Of a DNA stretch of 6,262 nt, positions 1 to 6,209 are shown in pieces. Numbering within the stretch: position 1 is the first letter of the stretch; each line of letters begins with the position of its first letter. Where the stretch lies: positions 1 to 6,262 of the forward strand of contig CAYVKG010000165.1 in assembly GCA_964451955.1 (NCBI GenBank), read 5' to 3'. The translations under genes were made by a program, and so were the position numbers. The notes under the pieces are model-generated. The model saw only the letters and a list, made by a program, of their open reading frames with translations, was not told the DNA's origin and made no database searches. The stretch is from JAPLNB01 sp964451955. Lineage in GTDB: Bacteria; Planctomycetota; Phycisphaerae; Tepidisphaerales; Tepidisphaeraceae.

Positions 1-53
<53 letters not shown>

Positions 54-83
54 GTTGAGGGATTTGAGGCGGTTTTGGGGAGT

Positions 84-111
84 TTGACAGGAGCCCGGGT
101 GGGGATATGAT
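84..111 (+). promoter_or_regulatory. Sigma70-type promoter ahead of the leader and MATE-ileS-purN
   Basis: A perfect -35 box TTGACA (84-89) is followed by a 16-base spacer and a -10 box TATGAT (106-111), which matches TATAAT at 5 of 6 positions. Such a pairing is unlikely by chance in this G-rich background. The predicted start of transcription is about 117-119, just ahead of a GAGG Shine-Dalgarno at 120-123. It is the only good promoter I see before the MATE gene, so it probably drives the leader and, by read-through of the terminator at 224-250, the operon. No start-site data are available. Confidence 0.6.
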
Positions 112-130
112 GTTGGCCTGAGGCGAGCCC

Positions 131-193
131 ATGCGTGACTGGCCGGTTATTTTGATTGCGATTCGTCGCTGGCGACGAGGCGGTCGCGCTTGA
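131..193 (+). CDS. Putative 20-residue leader peptide
   Basis: ATG at 131 opens a 20-codon ORF, MRDWPVILIAIRRWRRGGRA, ending in TGA at 191-193. GAGG at 120-123 lies 7 bases before the start, which is good spacing, and an in-frame stop at 119-121 bounds it upstream. The ORF begins about 12 bases after the predicted transcription start and ends about 30 bases before an intrinsic terminator. Three Ile codons (ATT at 149, 155 and 161) fall within five codons, and ileS lies downstream in the same transcription unit. There are also six Arg and two Trp codons, so the amino acid sensed, if any, is not settled by composition. Its likely role is in cis, through the position of the ribosome on the leader RNA. 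It is too short to recognise by homology and could be fortuitous. Confidence 0.4.
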   Translation: MRDWPVILIAIRRWRRGGRA

Positions 194-245
194 GGGCATT
201 CTTGTGAGAGTGATCAACTTCGACCCTGAAGCGACGGCTTCGGGG
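158..245 (+). promoter_or_regulatory. Putative transcription attenuator with mutually exclusive hairpins
   Basis: Three competing RNA structures can be drawn. (1) An early hairpin 158-187: 163-168 pairs with 173-178 (TCGTCG/CGACGA) around a 4-base loop, extended by 158-162 with 183-187 across a 4-base bulge. (2) An antiterminator: 180-187 pairs with 231-238 and 190-196 with 224-230, about 13 pairs with two mismatches and a 2-base bulge. (3) The terminator hairpin 224-232/237-245. Structure 2 uses the 3' side of structure 1 and the 5' arm of structure 3, and it covers the leader stop codon (191-193). A ribosome stalled on the Ile codons (149-163) would open 1 and allow 2. A ribosome at the stop codon would mask 190-196 and allow 3. 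This matches trp/ilv-type attenuation logic. The pairings were found by eye, without free-energy calculation or comparative support. Confidence 0.4.
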
Positions 246-250
246 TTTTT
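224..250 (+). terminator. Intrinsic terminator between leader ORF and MATE gene
   Basis: CCCTGAAGC (224-232) pairs with GCTTCGGGG (237-245) over 9 positions, one of them a G-T wobble, around the 4-base loop GACG, and is followed at once by TTTTT (246-250) and a further TTTT at 253-256. An A-T pair (223/246) can extend the stem. This is a textbook Rho-independent terminator on the plus strand. It ends 18 bases before the MATE ATG, leaving no room for a separate promoter after it. Either the MATE operon is expressed by regulated read-through, or a promoter lies inside the leader. Confidence 0.75.
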
Positions 251-268
251 CATTTTGGGCGTTGGCCG

Positions 269-1708
269 ATGAGCATGGACGTTGGGAATGCGGAGCATCT
301 TTTGAGGAGCCGGGAGCATCGGCCGCTGGCGGAGCTGCTGTTGTTATCGGTGCCGACGGTTGCGCAGATGGCGTCGTACACGCTGATGCAGTTTGCGGAC
401 CGGTGGATGCTGGCGTACGTTGGGGATCTGCATGCGGCGGCGGCGGGAACGGCGGGGATAGTTTTCTTTTGTGTGATCGGATTTGGTTTTGGGGTGCTGC
501 TGGTGGTGAACACTCTTGCGAGCCAGAGTTATGGTCGTCGGGACCCGTTATCGGCGGGGCGTTACTTGTGGCAAGGGCTATGGTTTGGGCTGGTGTTTGG
601 GCTGGCGGGGCTGATTTTGTGGCCGTTTTCGGAGCCGTTGTTTTTGCAGATGTCGCACGAGGGGGAGATGGCGAGGCTGGAGGCCGAGTATCTGCGGATT
701 TTGGCGTTAGCGGGTTCGGTGAAGCTAGGGGCGACGGCGTTGAGCCAGTTTTTGATGGGGGTTCACCGGCCGATGGTGGTGTTTGTTGCGGCGGCGATGG
801 GGGTGGTGGTGAATTTGATCTGCAACTGGGTGTTGATTTATGGACATTGGGGTTTCCCGTCGCTGGGCGTTGCCGGGGCGGCGTGGGGAACGAACGTGGG
901 TGTGTTGGTGGAGTTGTTGGTGATGGGGGCGTACGTATCGAGGGGGTCGATGGTGCGGGCGTTCAACACGTTGGATTGGCGGTTGCGTTGGAAGTTGATG
1001 AGGACGCTGTTGCGGATAGGGCTGCCGGCGGGTTTTCAGTTGATTTGTGATGTGGTGGCGTGGGCGGTGTTTTTGAACGTGATCATTGCGCGGTTTGGAA
1101 CGGCGGCGTTGAGCGCGAACAGTTTTGCATTCACGTACATGCATGTGAGTTTCATGCCCGCGATCGGAGTTGGTGCCGCGGTGACGGCATTGGTGGGCAA
1201 GTATATTGGGATGAAGCGTTATGATCTGGCCGCTCGGCGAGCGCACTTGGGATTTGGGGTGTGCGCGATTTACATGGTGGGGTGCGGGGTTGCATTTTAT
1301 GTTTTCCGGCACGATCTGATCAGGTTGTTCAGCGACCGGCCGGAGGTGCTTCGGATTGGCGCGGTGATGCTGATATTCACGGCGGCGTACCAGATATTTG
1401 ACGCGATGTTCATTGTGTATGTTGGGGCATTGCGGGGCGCGGGTGACACGCTGGTGCCGGCGGCGGTTCAGGCGGTTCTGGTGTGGACGATTGTTGTGGG
1501 CGGAGGGATGGTTTGTGCGCGGTACGCCCCGCAGTACGGGATAAGCGGGCCGTGGACGCTGGCGACGGTTTTCGGGGCGTTGCTGGGATTGTATCTTCTA
1601 TTTCGTTTCAGGCGAGGCGGGTGGAAGAGCATCCGGCTGCATCATGACGAGGGGGTGGAGATCTCGCCGGAGGCGGCGACTTCCGCTACAGTACGTGGCC
1701 AAGACTGA
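269..1708 (+). CDS. MATE-family multidrug/cation efflux protein (NorM-like)
   Basis: A 479-residue integral membrane protein, the usual length for the multidrug and toxic compound extrusion family. These are inner-membrane antiporters that expel cationic drugs or metabolites in exchange for H+ or Na+. The two MatE halves are visible. The first begins near residues 24-50 with SVPTVAQMASYTLMQFADR, then has the conserved NTLASQSYG (81-89) and NWVLIYGHWGFPSLGVAGAA (186-205). The second begins at GLPAGFQ (251-257) and has the family motif ALRGAGDT (387-394). About twelve hydrophobic segments are apparent. The C-tail from about residue 448 is polar and charged. ATG 269 is the first possible start after an in-frame stop at 227; ATG 275 is an alternative. 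Neither has a clear Shine-Dalgarno. It is followed 23 bases later by ileS, so it is probably the first gene of the operon. The exported substrate cannot be told from sequence. Confidence 0.93.
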   Translation: MSMDVGNAEHLLRSREHRPLAELLLLSVPTVAQMASYTLMQFADRWMLAYVGDLHAAAAGTAGIVFFCVIGFGFGVLLVVNTLASQSYGRRDPLSAGRYLWQGLWFGLVFGLAGLILWPFSEPLFLQMSHEGEMARLEAEYLRILALAGSVKLGATALSQFLMGVHRPMVVFVAAAMGVVVNLICNWVLIYGHWGFPSLGVAGAAWGTNVGVLVELLVMGAYVSRGSMVRAFNTLDWRLRWKLMRTLLRIGLPAGFQLICDVVAWAVFLNVIIARFGTAALSANSFAFTYMHVSFMPAIGVGAAVTALVGKYIGMKRYDLAARRAHLGFGVCAIYMVGCGVAFYVFRHDLIRLFSDRPEVLRIGAVMLIFTAAYQIFDAMFIVYVGALRGAGDTLVPAAVQAVLVWTIVVGGGMVCARYAPQYGISGPWTLATVFGALLGLYLLFRFRRGGWKSIRLHHDEGVEISPEAATSATVRGQD

Positions 1709-1731
1709 GAACTAACAAGTGGCAAGAACCC

Positions 1732-4593
1732 ATGAGCGAAGACAGAGTCAAGAAGAGTTACAAAGAGACGTTGAATCTTCCGCAGACGCCGTTTGCGATG
1801 GAGGCGAAGCTTGTACAGAACGAACCGATTCGGCTAGCGAAGTGGCAGCAGATGGGTTTGTATGAGAAGCTGATGGAAGCTCGGCGGGATTGTCCGAGTT
1901 GGGTTTTGCATGACGGACCGCCGTTTGCGAATGGGGACATTCACATCGGACATCTGATCAACAAGACGCTGAAGGACGTGGTGATTCGGTTTCGCTCGAT
2001 GGAGGGGTATCGGACGCCGTACGTACCGGGTTGGGACTGTCATGGGCTACCGATTGAGCACAAGATTCAGGAGAAGCTAGGGCCGAAGCTGCGTGAGATG
2101 TCGACGGCCGCGGTGCGTGAGGAGTGCTACAAGTATGCGGAGCACTACGCGAAGGTGCAATCGGAGCAGTTTCAACGTCTGGGGATTCTGGGCGACTGGT
2201 CTCGGCCGTATTTGACGATGGCGCCCGAGTACGAAGCGTGCACGCTGGAGGTTTTTGCGCAGTTCGTGGAGAACGGACTGGTCTACAAGAAGTTGAAACC
2301 GGTTCCGTGGTCGATCTCGAATCAGACGGCGTTGGCGGATGCGGAGTTGGAGTATAAGGACGTGGAGGACACGAGTATTTTCGTGGAATTTCCGGCCGCC
2401 GATTCGGTGAAGGTGTGCTCGTTATTTGGGGAGTCGAGTGGCGACGTTTTTTTTGTGGTTTGGACGACGACGCCATGGACATTGCCTGGCAACCTTGCGA
2501 TTGCGGTTCATCCTGATGTTACATATGCCTTGGTGCGGTATAAGCGAGGTGGGGAGGTTCGTCTTGGGGTGGCCGCAGCGGATCTGGTGAGGGCGGTTTT
2601 TGAAGGTCGTCGCGGGGTGGAGAGTTATGAGGTTCTCGGGACGACGAAGGGGCAGGCGTTAGTGGAGTCGCAGGTTGAGTACCGGCATCCGTTCATTGCT
2701 CGCAGGGGGCGGATTCTTCCCGCGTTGTATGTGACGACGACGGATGGCACGGGGCTGGTGCACACAGCTCCCGGGCACGGGGAGGACGACTATGCGACGG
2801 GCATCACGAATGGTCTGGAGGTTTATTGCCCGGTACTGCACAATGGCCGTTTTGACGACACGGTTCCGGAGTATCTTCGGGGGATGATGGTATTTGACGC
2901 GAATGTGGTGATCATCAACAAGCTGCGCGAGCTGGGGGTTCTTTTTGATGAGGCGAAGATCACGCACAGTTACCCGCATGACTGGCGAAGCAAGAAGCCG
3001 GTGATACTGCGAGCGACGGAGCAGTGGTTTGTGGCGGTTGACAAGCGATATGCGATGTTGGGCGAGGGGGGATCGCCGCGGTCGTTGCGAGAGCGTGCGT
3101 TGGCGGCGGTGACGGAGGGGATTGAGATGATTCCGGACTGGGGTCGTGCGCGGATCACGGGGATGCTTGAATCTCGACCGGACTGGTGTATTTCGCGGCA
3201 GCGTGCGTGGGGGCTTCCGATTCCGGTGTTTTACAATGAGAAGGGGCAGGTGCTTCTGACGGCAGGTTCGGTGCGAGCGGTGGCGAAGCGGTTTGGGGAG
3301 AGAGGGTCCGGGGCGTGGTTCACCGATTCGCCGGCGGAGCTTTTGGGCGATTACGATCCGGGTTCGGATTTTCCGAAGGAGAAGCTGCGGAAGGAGAAGG
3401 ACATATTTGATGTCTGGTTTGAGTCGGGAAGTTCGTGGAACGCGGTTTTGCGGCACCGCGATTGCCTGAAGTTTCCGTGCGACATGTACCTTGAGGGCTC
3501 GGATCAGCACCGGGGCTGGTTTCAGTTGTCGCTGTTGCCGAGTCTGGGCGTTACGGGGGAGCCGCCGTTCAGGCAGGTTCTCACGCACGGTTTTGTGGTG
3601 AAGCCTGACGGAACGAAGGTATCGAAGAGCGACAAGGAATATGTGACGGCGATGCAGGAGATCAACAAGCACGGGGCGGACCTGCTGCGTTTGTGGTGTT
3701 GTTCGGTGGATTACCAGAACGACATTCCGACGAGCCCGAAAGTGATTCAGGAGTTTGGGGACAAGTACCGGAAGATTCGGAACACGCTGCGGTATCTTCT
3801 GTCGAATTTATATGATTTTGATCCGGCGGCGGATGCGAAGGAGATTCCGTGGAAGTCGCTGGACGGCTGGGCGATGGCGGAACTGGATCAGCTGATCGTG
3901 GAGGTGAGGGAGGCGTACGATCACTATCAGTTGCATCGGGCATTTCGTCTGCTGCACGATTTTTGTGCGGTGCAGATCAGTGCGGTGTACGGGAACGCGA
4001 TGAAGGATCGGCTGTATTGCGAGATGCCGAACTCGCCGTTGCGTCGGCGATGCCAGACGGTGATGTACCGGATGGTGGTTGTGCTCACGAAGCTATTGGC
4101 GCCGATGCTTGTATTCACGGCGGACGAGGCGTGGGAGCAGATTCAGCACAAAGCTGCTGAGGACGCGGGCTTAGCGAGCGTGCATTTGGCGTTATTACCG
4201 AAAGCCAATGGGGGGGCGATTTCTGATGCTCAGCGAGAGGAATGGAAGTTGCTGATGGGTTTGCGTGATCAGGCGTTGCTGCAACTGGACGGGCTGAAGA
4301 AGGAGAAGGGCCTGAACAAAGCGATCGAGGCGGAAGTTGTGTATCAAGTGGATGATGCGACGCGAGCCCGCATTGAGCCGTATGGGGCGGACCTGGAGGA
4401 CATTGTGGGGGCGGGTTATTACTCATTTGAGAAGGTTGAGGGGTCGGGCGCGGGCGTGAAGGTTGTTGATCGTCGAAACGACTATAAGGCGTGTGCCCGG
4501 AGTTGGAAGCGTCGTCCGGACGTTGGGTCGGACGCGGAGTATCCGGACTTGAGCGTCCGGGACGCTGCGGCGGTGCGAGCCGGCAGGGTGTGA
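1732..4593 (+). CDS. ileS: Isoleucyl-tRNA synthetase
   Basis: A 953-residue class I aminoacyl-tRNA synthetase that charges tRNA-Ile in the cytoplasm. The ATP-binding HIGH motif is at 71-74 (PPFANGDIHIGH context) and the second signature is KVSKS at 629-633, a variant of KMSKS. Between them lies the editing (CP1) domain, with the Thr-rich WTTTPWTLPGN (244-254) and GTGLVHTAPGHGEDDY (339-354), which holds the conserved editing aspartate. WCISRQRAWGLPIP (485-498) and LEGSDQHRGWFQ (587-598) complete the catalytic core. The helical anticodon-binding region runs from about 670 to 810. The C-terminal tail (917-950) aligns by eye with the bacterial IleS zinc-finger region, but only one cysteine (C921) remains where four are usual. 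The KPVPWSISNQTALADAELEY stretch (189-208) replaces the usual His or Asn before W with Pro. Length and motifs indicate an intact enzyme of the ordinary bacterial IleS1 type. There is no clear Shine-Dalgarno before ATG 1732. The gene lies 23 bases after MATE and just before purN. Confidence 0.97.
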   Translation: MSEDRVKKSYKETLNLPQTPFAMEAKLVQNEPIRLAKWQQMGLYEKLMEARRDCPSWVLHDGPPFANGDIHIGHLINKTLKDVVIRFRSMEGYRTPYVPGWDCHGLPIEHKIQEKLGPKLREMSTAAVREECYKYAEHYAKVQSEQFQRLGILGDWSRPYLTMAPEYEACTLEVFAQFVENGLVYKKLKPVPWSISNQTALADAELEYKDVEDTSIFVEFPAADSVKVCSLFGESSGDVFFVVWTTTPWTLPGNLAIAVHPDVTYALVRYKRGGEVRLGVAAADLVRAVFEGRRGVESYEVLGTTKGQALVESQVEYRHPFIARRGRILPALYVTTTDGTGLVHTAPGHGEDDYATGITNGLEVYCPVLHNGRFDDTVPEYLRGMMVFDANVVIINKLRELGVLFDEAKITHSYPHDWRSKKPVILRATEQWFVAVDKRYAMLGEGGSPRSLRERALAAVTEGIEMIPDWGRARITGMLESRPDWCISRQRAWGLPIPVFYNEKGQVLLTAGSVRAVAKRFGERGSGAWFTDSPAELLGDYDPGSDFPKEKLRKEKDIFDVWFESGSSWNAVLRHRDCLKFPCDMYLEGSDQHRGWFQLSLLPSLGVTGEPPFRQVLTHGFVVKPDGTKVSKSDKEYVTAMQEINKHGADLLRLWCCSVDYQNDIPTSPKVIQEFGDKYRKIRNTLRYLLSNLYDFDPAADAKEIPWKSLDGWAMAELDQLIVEVREAYDHYQLHRAFRLLHDFCAVQISAVYGNAMKDRLYCEMPNSPLRRRCQTVMYRMVVVLTKLLAPMLVFTADEAWEQIQHKAAEDAGLASVHLALLPKANGGAISDAQREEWKLLMGLRDQALLQLDGLKKEKGLNKAIEAEVVYQVDDATRARIEPYGADLEDIVGAGYYSFEKVEGSGAGVKVVDRRNDYKACARSWKRRPDVGSDAEYPDLSVRDAAAVRAGRV

Positions 4594-4628
4594 GGGGGTT
4601 TATGATTTGCGGTGCATTCGAGGGAAGA

Positions 4629-5258
4629 ATGGCTCTTTTCCCGATCAAGCTTGCTGTTTTGGCGTCCGGTGGGGGGACGACGCTGCAGAATCTGATAGAC
4701 AAGATTGCGTTGGGGGAGCTGGAGGCGGAGTTGAAGCTGGTGATTGGGTCGCGTCCGGGCATCAGGGCGATCGAGAGAGCGGAGGCGGCGGGGATATCGC
4801 ATTACGTTATTGAGCGCAGGCGATTCGATACGACGGTCGCCTTTAGCGAGGCGATCTTCGAGCGGATAGACGAAGGGGTGGTGGATCTGGTTTGTTTGGG
4901 AGGTTGGCTGAGTCTTCTGGCGATTCCTGAGAGGTACCTTGGCCGGACGATGAACATTCACCCGGCGTTGCTGCCGAGTTTTGGGGGGAAGGGGATGTTC
5001 GGGCATCACGTGCATGAGGCGGTGCTGGCTCACGGGTGCAAGGTCTCGGGGTGTACGGTTCACTTTGTTGACAACAATTATGACAGTGGTCCGATCATCG
5101 TGCAGCGGAGTTGCGCGGTATTGGAGGATGACACTCCCGATGCGTTGGCGGCGAGGGTATTCGAGGAGGAGAAGGCGGCGTACCCGGAGGCGATTCGGCT
5201 GTTTCAGGAGGGTCGTTTGCGGGTGGAAGGTCGGCGTGTGCGGGTGATGCCGGGGTAG
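4629..5258 (+). CDS. purN: Phosphoribosylglycinamide formyltransferase (GART)
   Basis: This enzyme transfers a formyl group from 10-formyl-tetrahydrofolate to GAR in de novo purine synthesis. From ATG 4629 the product is 209 residues, typical for PurN. Phosphate-binding loop: ASGGGTTLQN (12-21), where most PurN proteins have SGxGSN. The folate-pocket segment is near LGGWLSLLAIP (90-100). Catalytic residues equivalent to E. coli N106, H108 and D144 are N109 and H111 (MNIHPALLP, 108-116) and D152 (YDSGPII, 151-157). Two starts are plausible. ATG 4629 has GAGGGA at 4620-4625 and leaves the usual short N-terminus before the first beta strand. ATG 4602 has GAGGGGG at 4592-4598, overlapping the ileS stop, and adds nine residues. 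I prefer 4629. The frame stays open back to 4491 inside ileS, but that extension reads as an ileS shadow. It is probably cotranscribed with ileS. No hairpin terminator follows. Confidence 0.93.
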   Translation: MALFPIKLAVLASGGGTTLQNLIDKIALGELEAELKLVIGSRPGIRAIERAEAAGISHYVIERRRFDTTVAFSEAIFERIDEGVVDLVCLGGWLSLLAIPERYLGRTMNIHPALLPSFGGKGMFGHHVHEAVLAHGCKVSGCTVHFVDNNYDSGPIIVQRSCAVLEDDTPDALAARVFEEEKAAYPEAIRLFQEGRLRVEGRRVRVMPG

Positions 5259-5319
5259 TTGGGGCGGTTGTGAGAGGGGCCGGATTGGGGTTGGGTGGCA
5301 GCGTGGTGGAGGGAGGGGG
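5259..5319 (-). terminator. Possible Rho-dependent terminator for proC in the convergent gap
   Basis: The 61 bases between the purN stop and the proC stop contain no convincing inverted repeat. By my count the plus strand here has 38 G and 5 C. The RNA of proC reading through this gap would therefore have 38 C and 5 G, with many YC dinucleotides, which is the composition expected of a Rho-loading (rut) region. On the plus strand the same stretch offers several G-runs (5261-5264, 5276-5279, 5287-5290, 5293-5295, 5311-5313, 5315-5319) and might form a G-quadruplex with long loops in purN mRNA. Both are inferences from composition, partly explained by the general G excess of this strand. Confidence 0.3.
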
Positions 5320-6132
5320 CTACATTCCCAATTCGCGGCTCCTGTCGGCAGCGCGTTGTACGGCCGCGACGATGGTTTCCGGCATATTTTGTTGCTGCAT
5401 GATTTCGATGGCCGCCTGGGTAGTTCCATTGGGGCTGGTGACTTTTTTTCGAAGTTCTGCCGGGGAGTCGTTGGAGTTCAGCATCATTTTGGCGGCACCG
5501 GCGGCGGTGCGGGTGGCGAGGAGATGTGCCTGCTGGCGGGTGAATCCCATTTGGATGCCGGCGTCGATAATTTTCTCGGTGAGGAGGAAGAAGTAAGCGG
5601 GTCCGGACCCGCTGATCGCGGTAACCGCATCCATCATGGCTTCGGGCAATTCGATGACGGTGGCGGCGGCTTGGAAGAGTGTGCGGGTTGTGGCGAGGTC
5701 GTCTGCGGTGGCGTTTTTTCCTTTTGAGATGACGGCCATGCCTTCGCCGATGAGCATAGGGGTGTTGGGCATGGTTCGGACGACTCGCCACGGTGTTGCG
5801 GTACCGAGTGCCAGTTCGATTTTGTCGGAGGAGATGCCGGCCATGATGGAGATTACGAGTGTGTTGGGGTTCATTGCCTGCCCGATGGCGGGGAGGGCGT
5901 CGGGCATTATCTGTGGTTTGATGCTGAGGAGGATGGTTTTGGATTGGGCAGAGGCGGTGGCATTTTCGGCGACTGCGCGGATGTGGAGTTGGTTCTGGAA
6001 GAGATCACGTCGTTGTGGGGAGGGGTCTGAGACGATGATCTGGTTGGGGGTTAGGACATTTGCCCGGATTGCTCCGCGGACGATTGCTTCTGCCATATTT
6101 CCGGCGCCGATGATACCGAGTTGGTAGTTCAT
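5320..6132 (-). CDS. proC: Pyrroline-5-carboxylate reductase
   Basis: A 270-residue cytoplasmic NAD(P)H-dependent enzyme that reduces 1-pyrroline-5-carboxylate to proline, the last step of proline synthesis. The N-terminal Rossmann fold shows LGIIGAGNMAEAI (5-17), with VSDPSPQRR (34-42) following the second strand, SIKPQ (70-74) and VRTMPNTP (118-125), the usual nucleotide- and substrate-side motifs. The helical C-terminal dimer domain has ISGSGPAY (173-180), and the family signature lies around PAELRKKVTSPNGTTQAAIE (224-243). The length is normal and the frame intact. Start ATG (6130-6132) fits the fold; no Shine-Dalgarno precedes it. A TATAAC box (6140-6145, minus strand) sits only 7 bases before the ATG. 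It is convergent with purN. Codons end mostly in C or A, opposite to the G/T-ending codons of the plus-strand genes. Confidence 0.96.
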   Translation of the reverse strand: MNYQLGIIGAGNMAEAIVRGAIRANVLTPNQIIVSDPSPQRRDLFQNQLHIRAVAENATASAQSKTILLSIKPQIMPDALPAIGQAMNPNTLVISIMAGISSDKIELALGTATPWRVVRTMPNTPMLIGEGMAVISKGKNATADDLATTRTLFQAAATVIELPEAMMDAVTAISGSGPAYFFLLTEKIIDAGIQMGFTRQQAHLLATRTAAGAAKMMLNSNDSPAELRKKVTSPNGTTQAAIEIMQQQNMPETIVAAVQRAADRSRELGM

Positions 6133-6155
6133 ATTGGCAGTTATACCGCAAGCGC

Positions 6156-6185
6156 AAGAAGAAGGGGCGGTCTGAGGACCGCCCC
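6156..6185 (-). terminator. Intrinsic terminator of the gene upstream of proC
   Basis: GGGGCGGTC and GACCGCCCC (6164-6172 and 6177-6185) form a perfect 9-bp stem with a 4-base loop. Read on the minus strand the stem is followed by TTCTTCTT (6163 down to 6156). On the plus strand no T-run follows, so it works for minus-strand transcription, ending the gene whose stop is at 6210. Its U-tract is interrupted by two C residues, so termination may be incomplete, and proC begins only 24 bases beyond it. Confidence 0.7.
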
Positions 6186-6209
6186 GGAGAAGACAGGGGG
6201 AAGAAGAGA

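Noticed and set aside
262..1050. 262-residue plus-strand open frame overlapping MATE
   Set aside because: Gly/Ala/Val-rich out-of-frame translation of the MATE gene with no domain features.
2447..2454. Run of eight T in ileS as a possible slippage or frameshift site
   Set aside because: The frame continues normally through it into the conserved editing-domain text (VVWTTTPWTLPGN), and no alternative product is evident.
2659..3672. 337-residue minus-strand open frame inside ileS
   Set aside because: It is Arg/His/Pro-rich with no recognisable motif, and lies wholly within a clearly conserved ileS. It is a shadow caused by the rarity of stops in GC-rich DNA.
4491..4628. Upstream extension of purN to ATG 4491
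   Set aside because: The added 46 residues overlap the ileS C-terminus in another frame, are Gly/Arg-rich, and have no PurN counterpart. Starts at 4602 and 4629 both have Shine-Dalgarno sequences.
4482..5429. 315-residue minus-strand open frame across ileS, purN and proC ends
   Set aside because: Low-complexity, basic composition. It overlaps three real genes, one of them on its own strand in another frame (proC).
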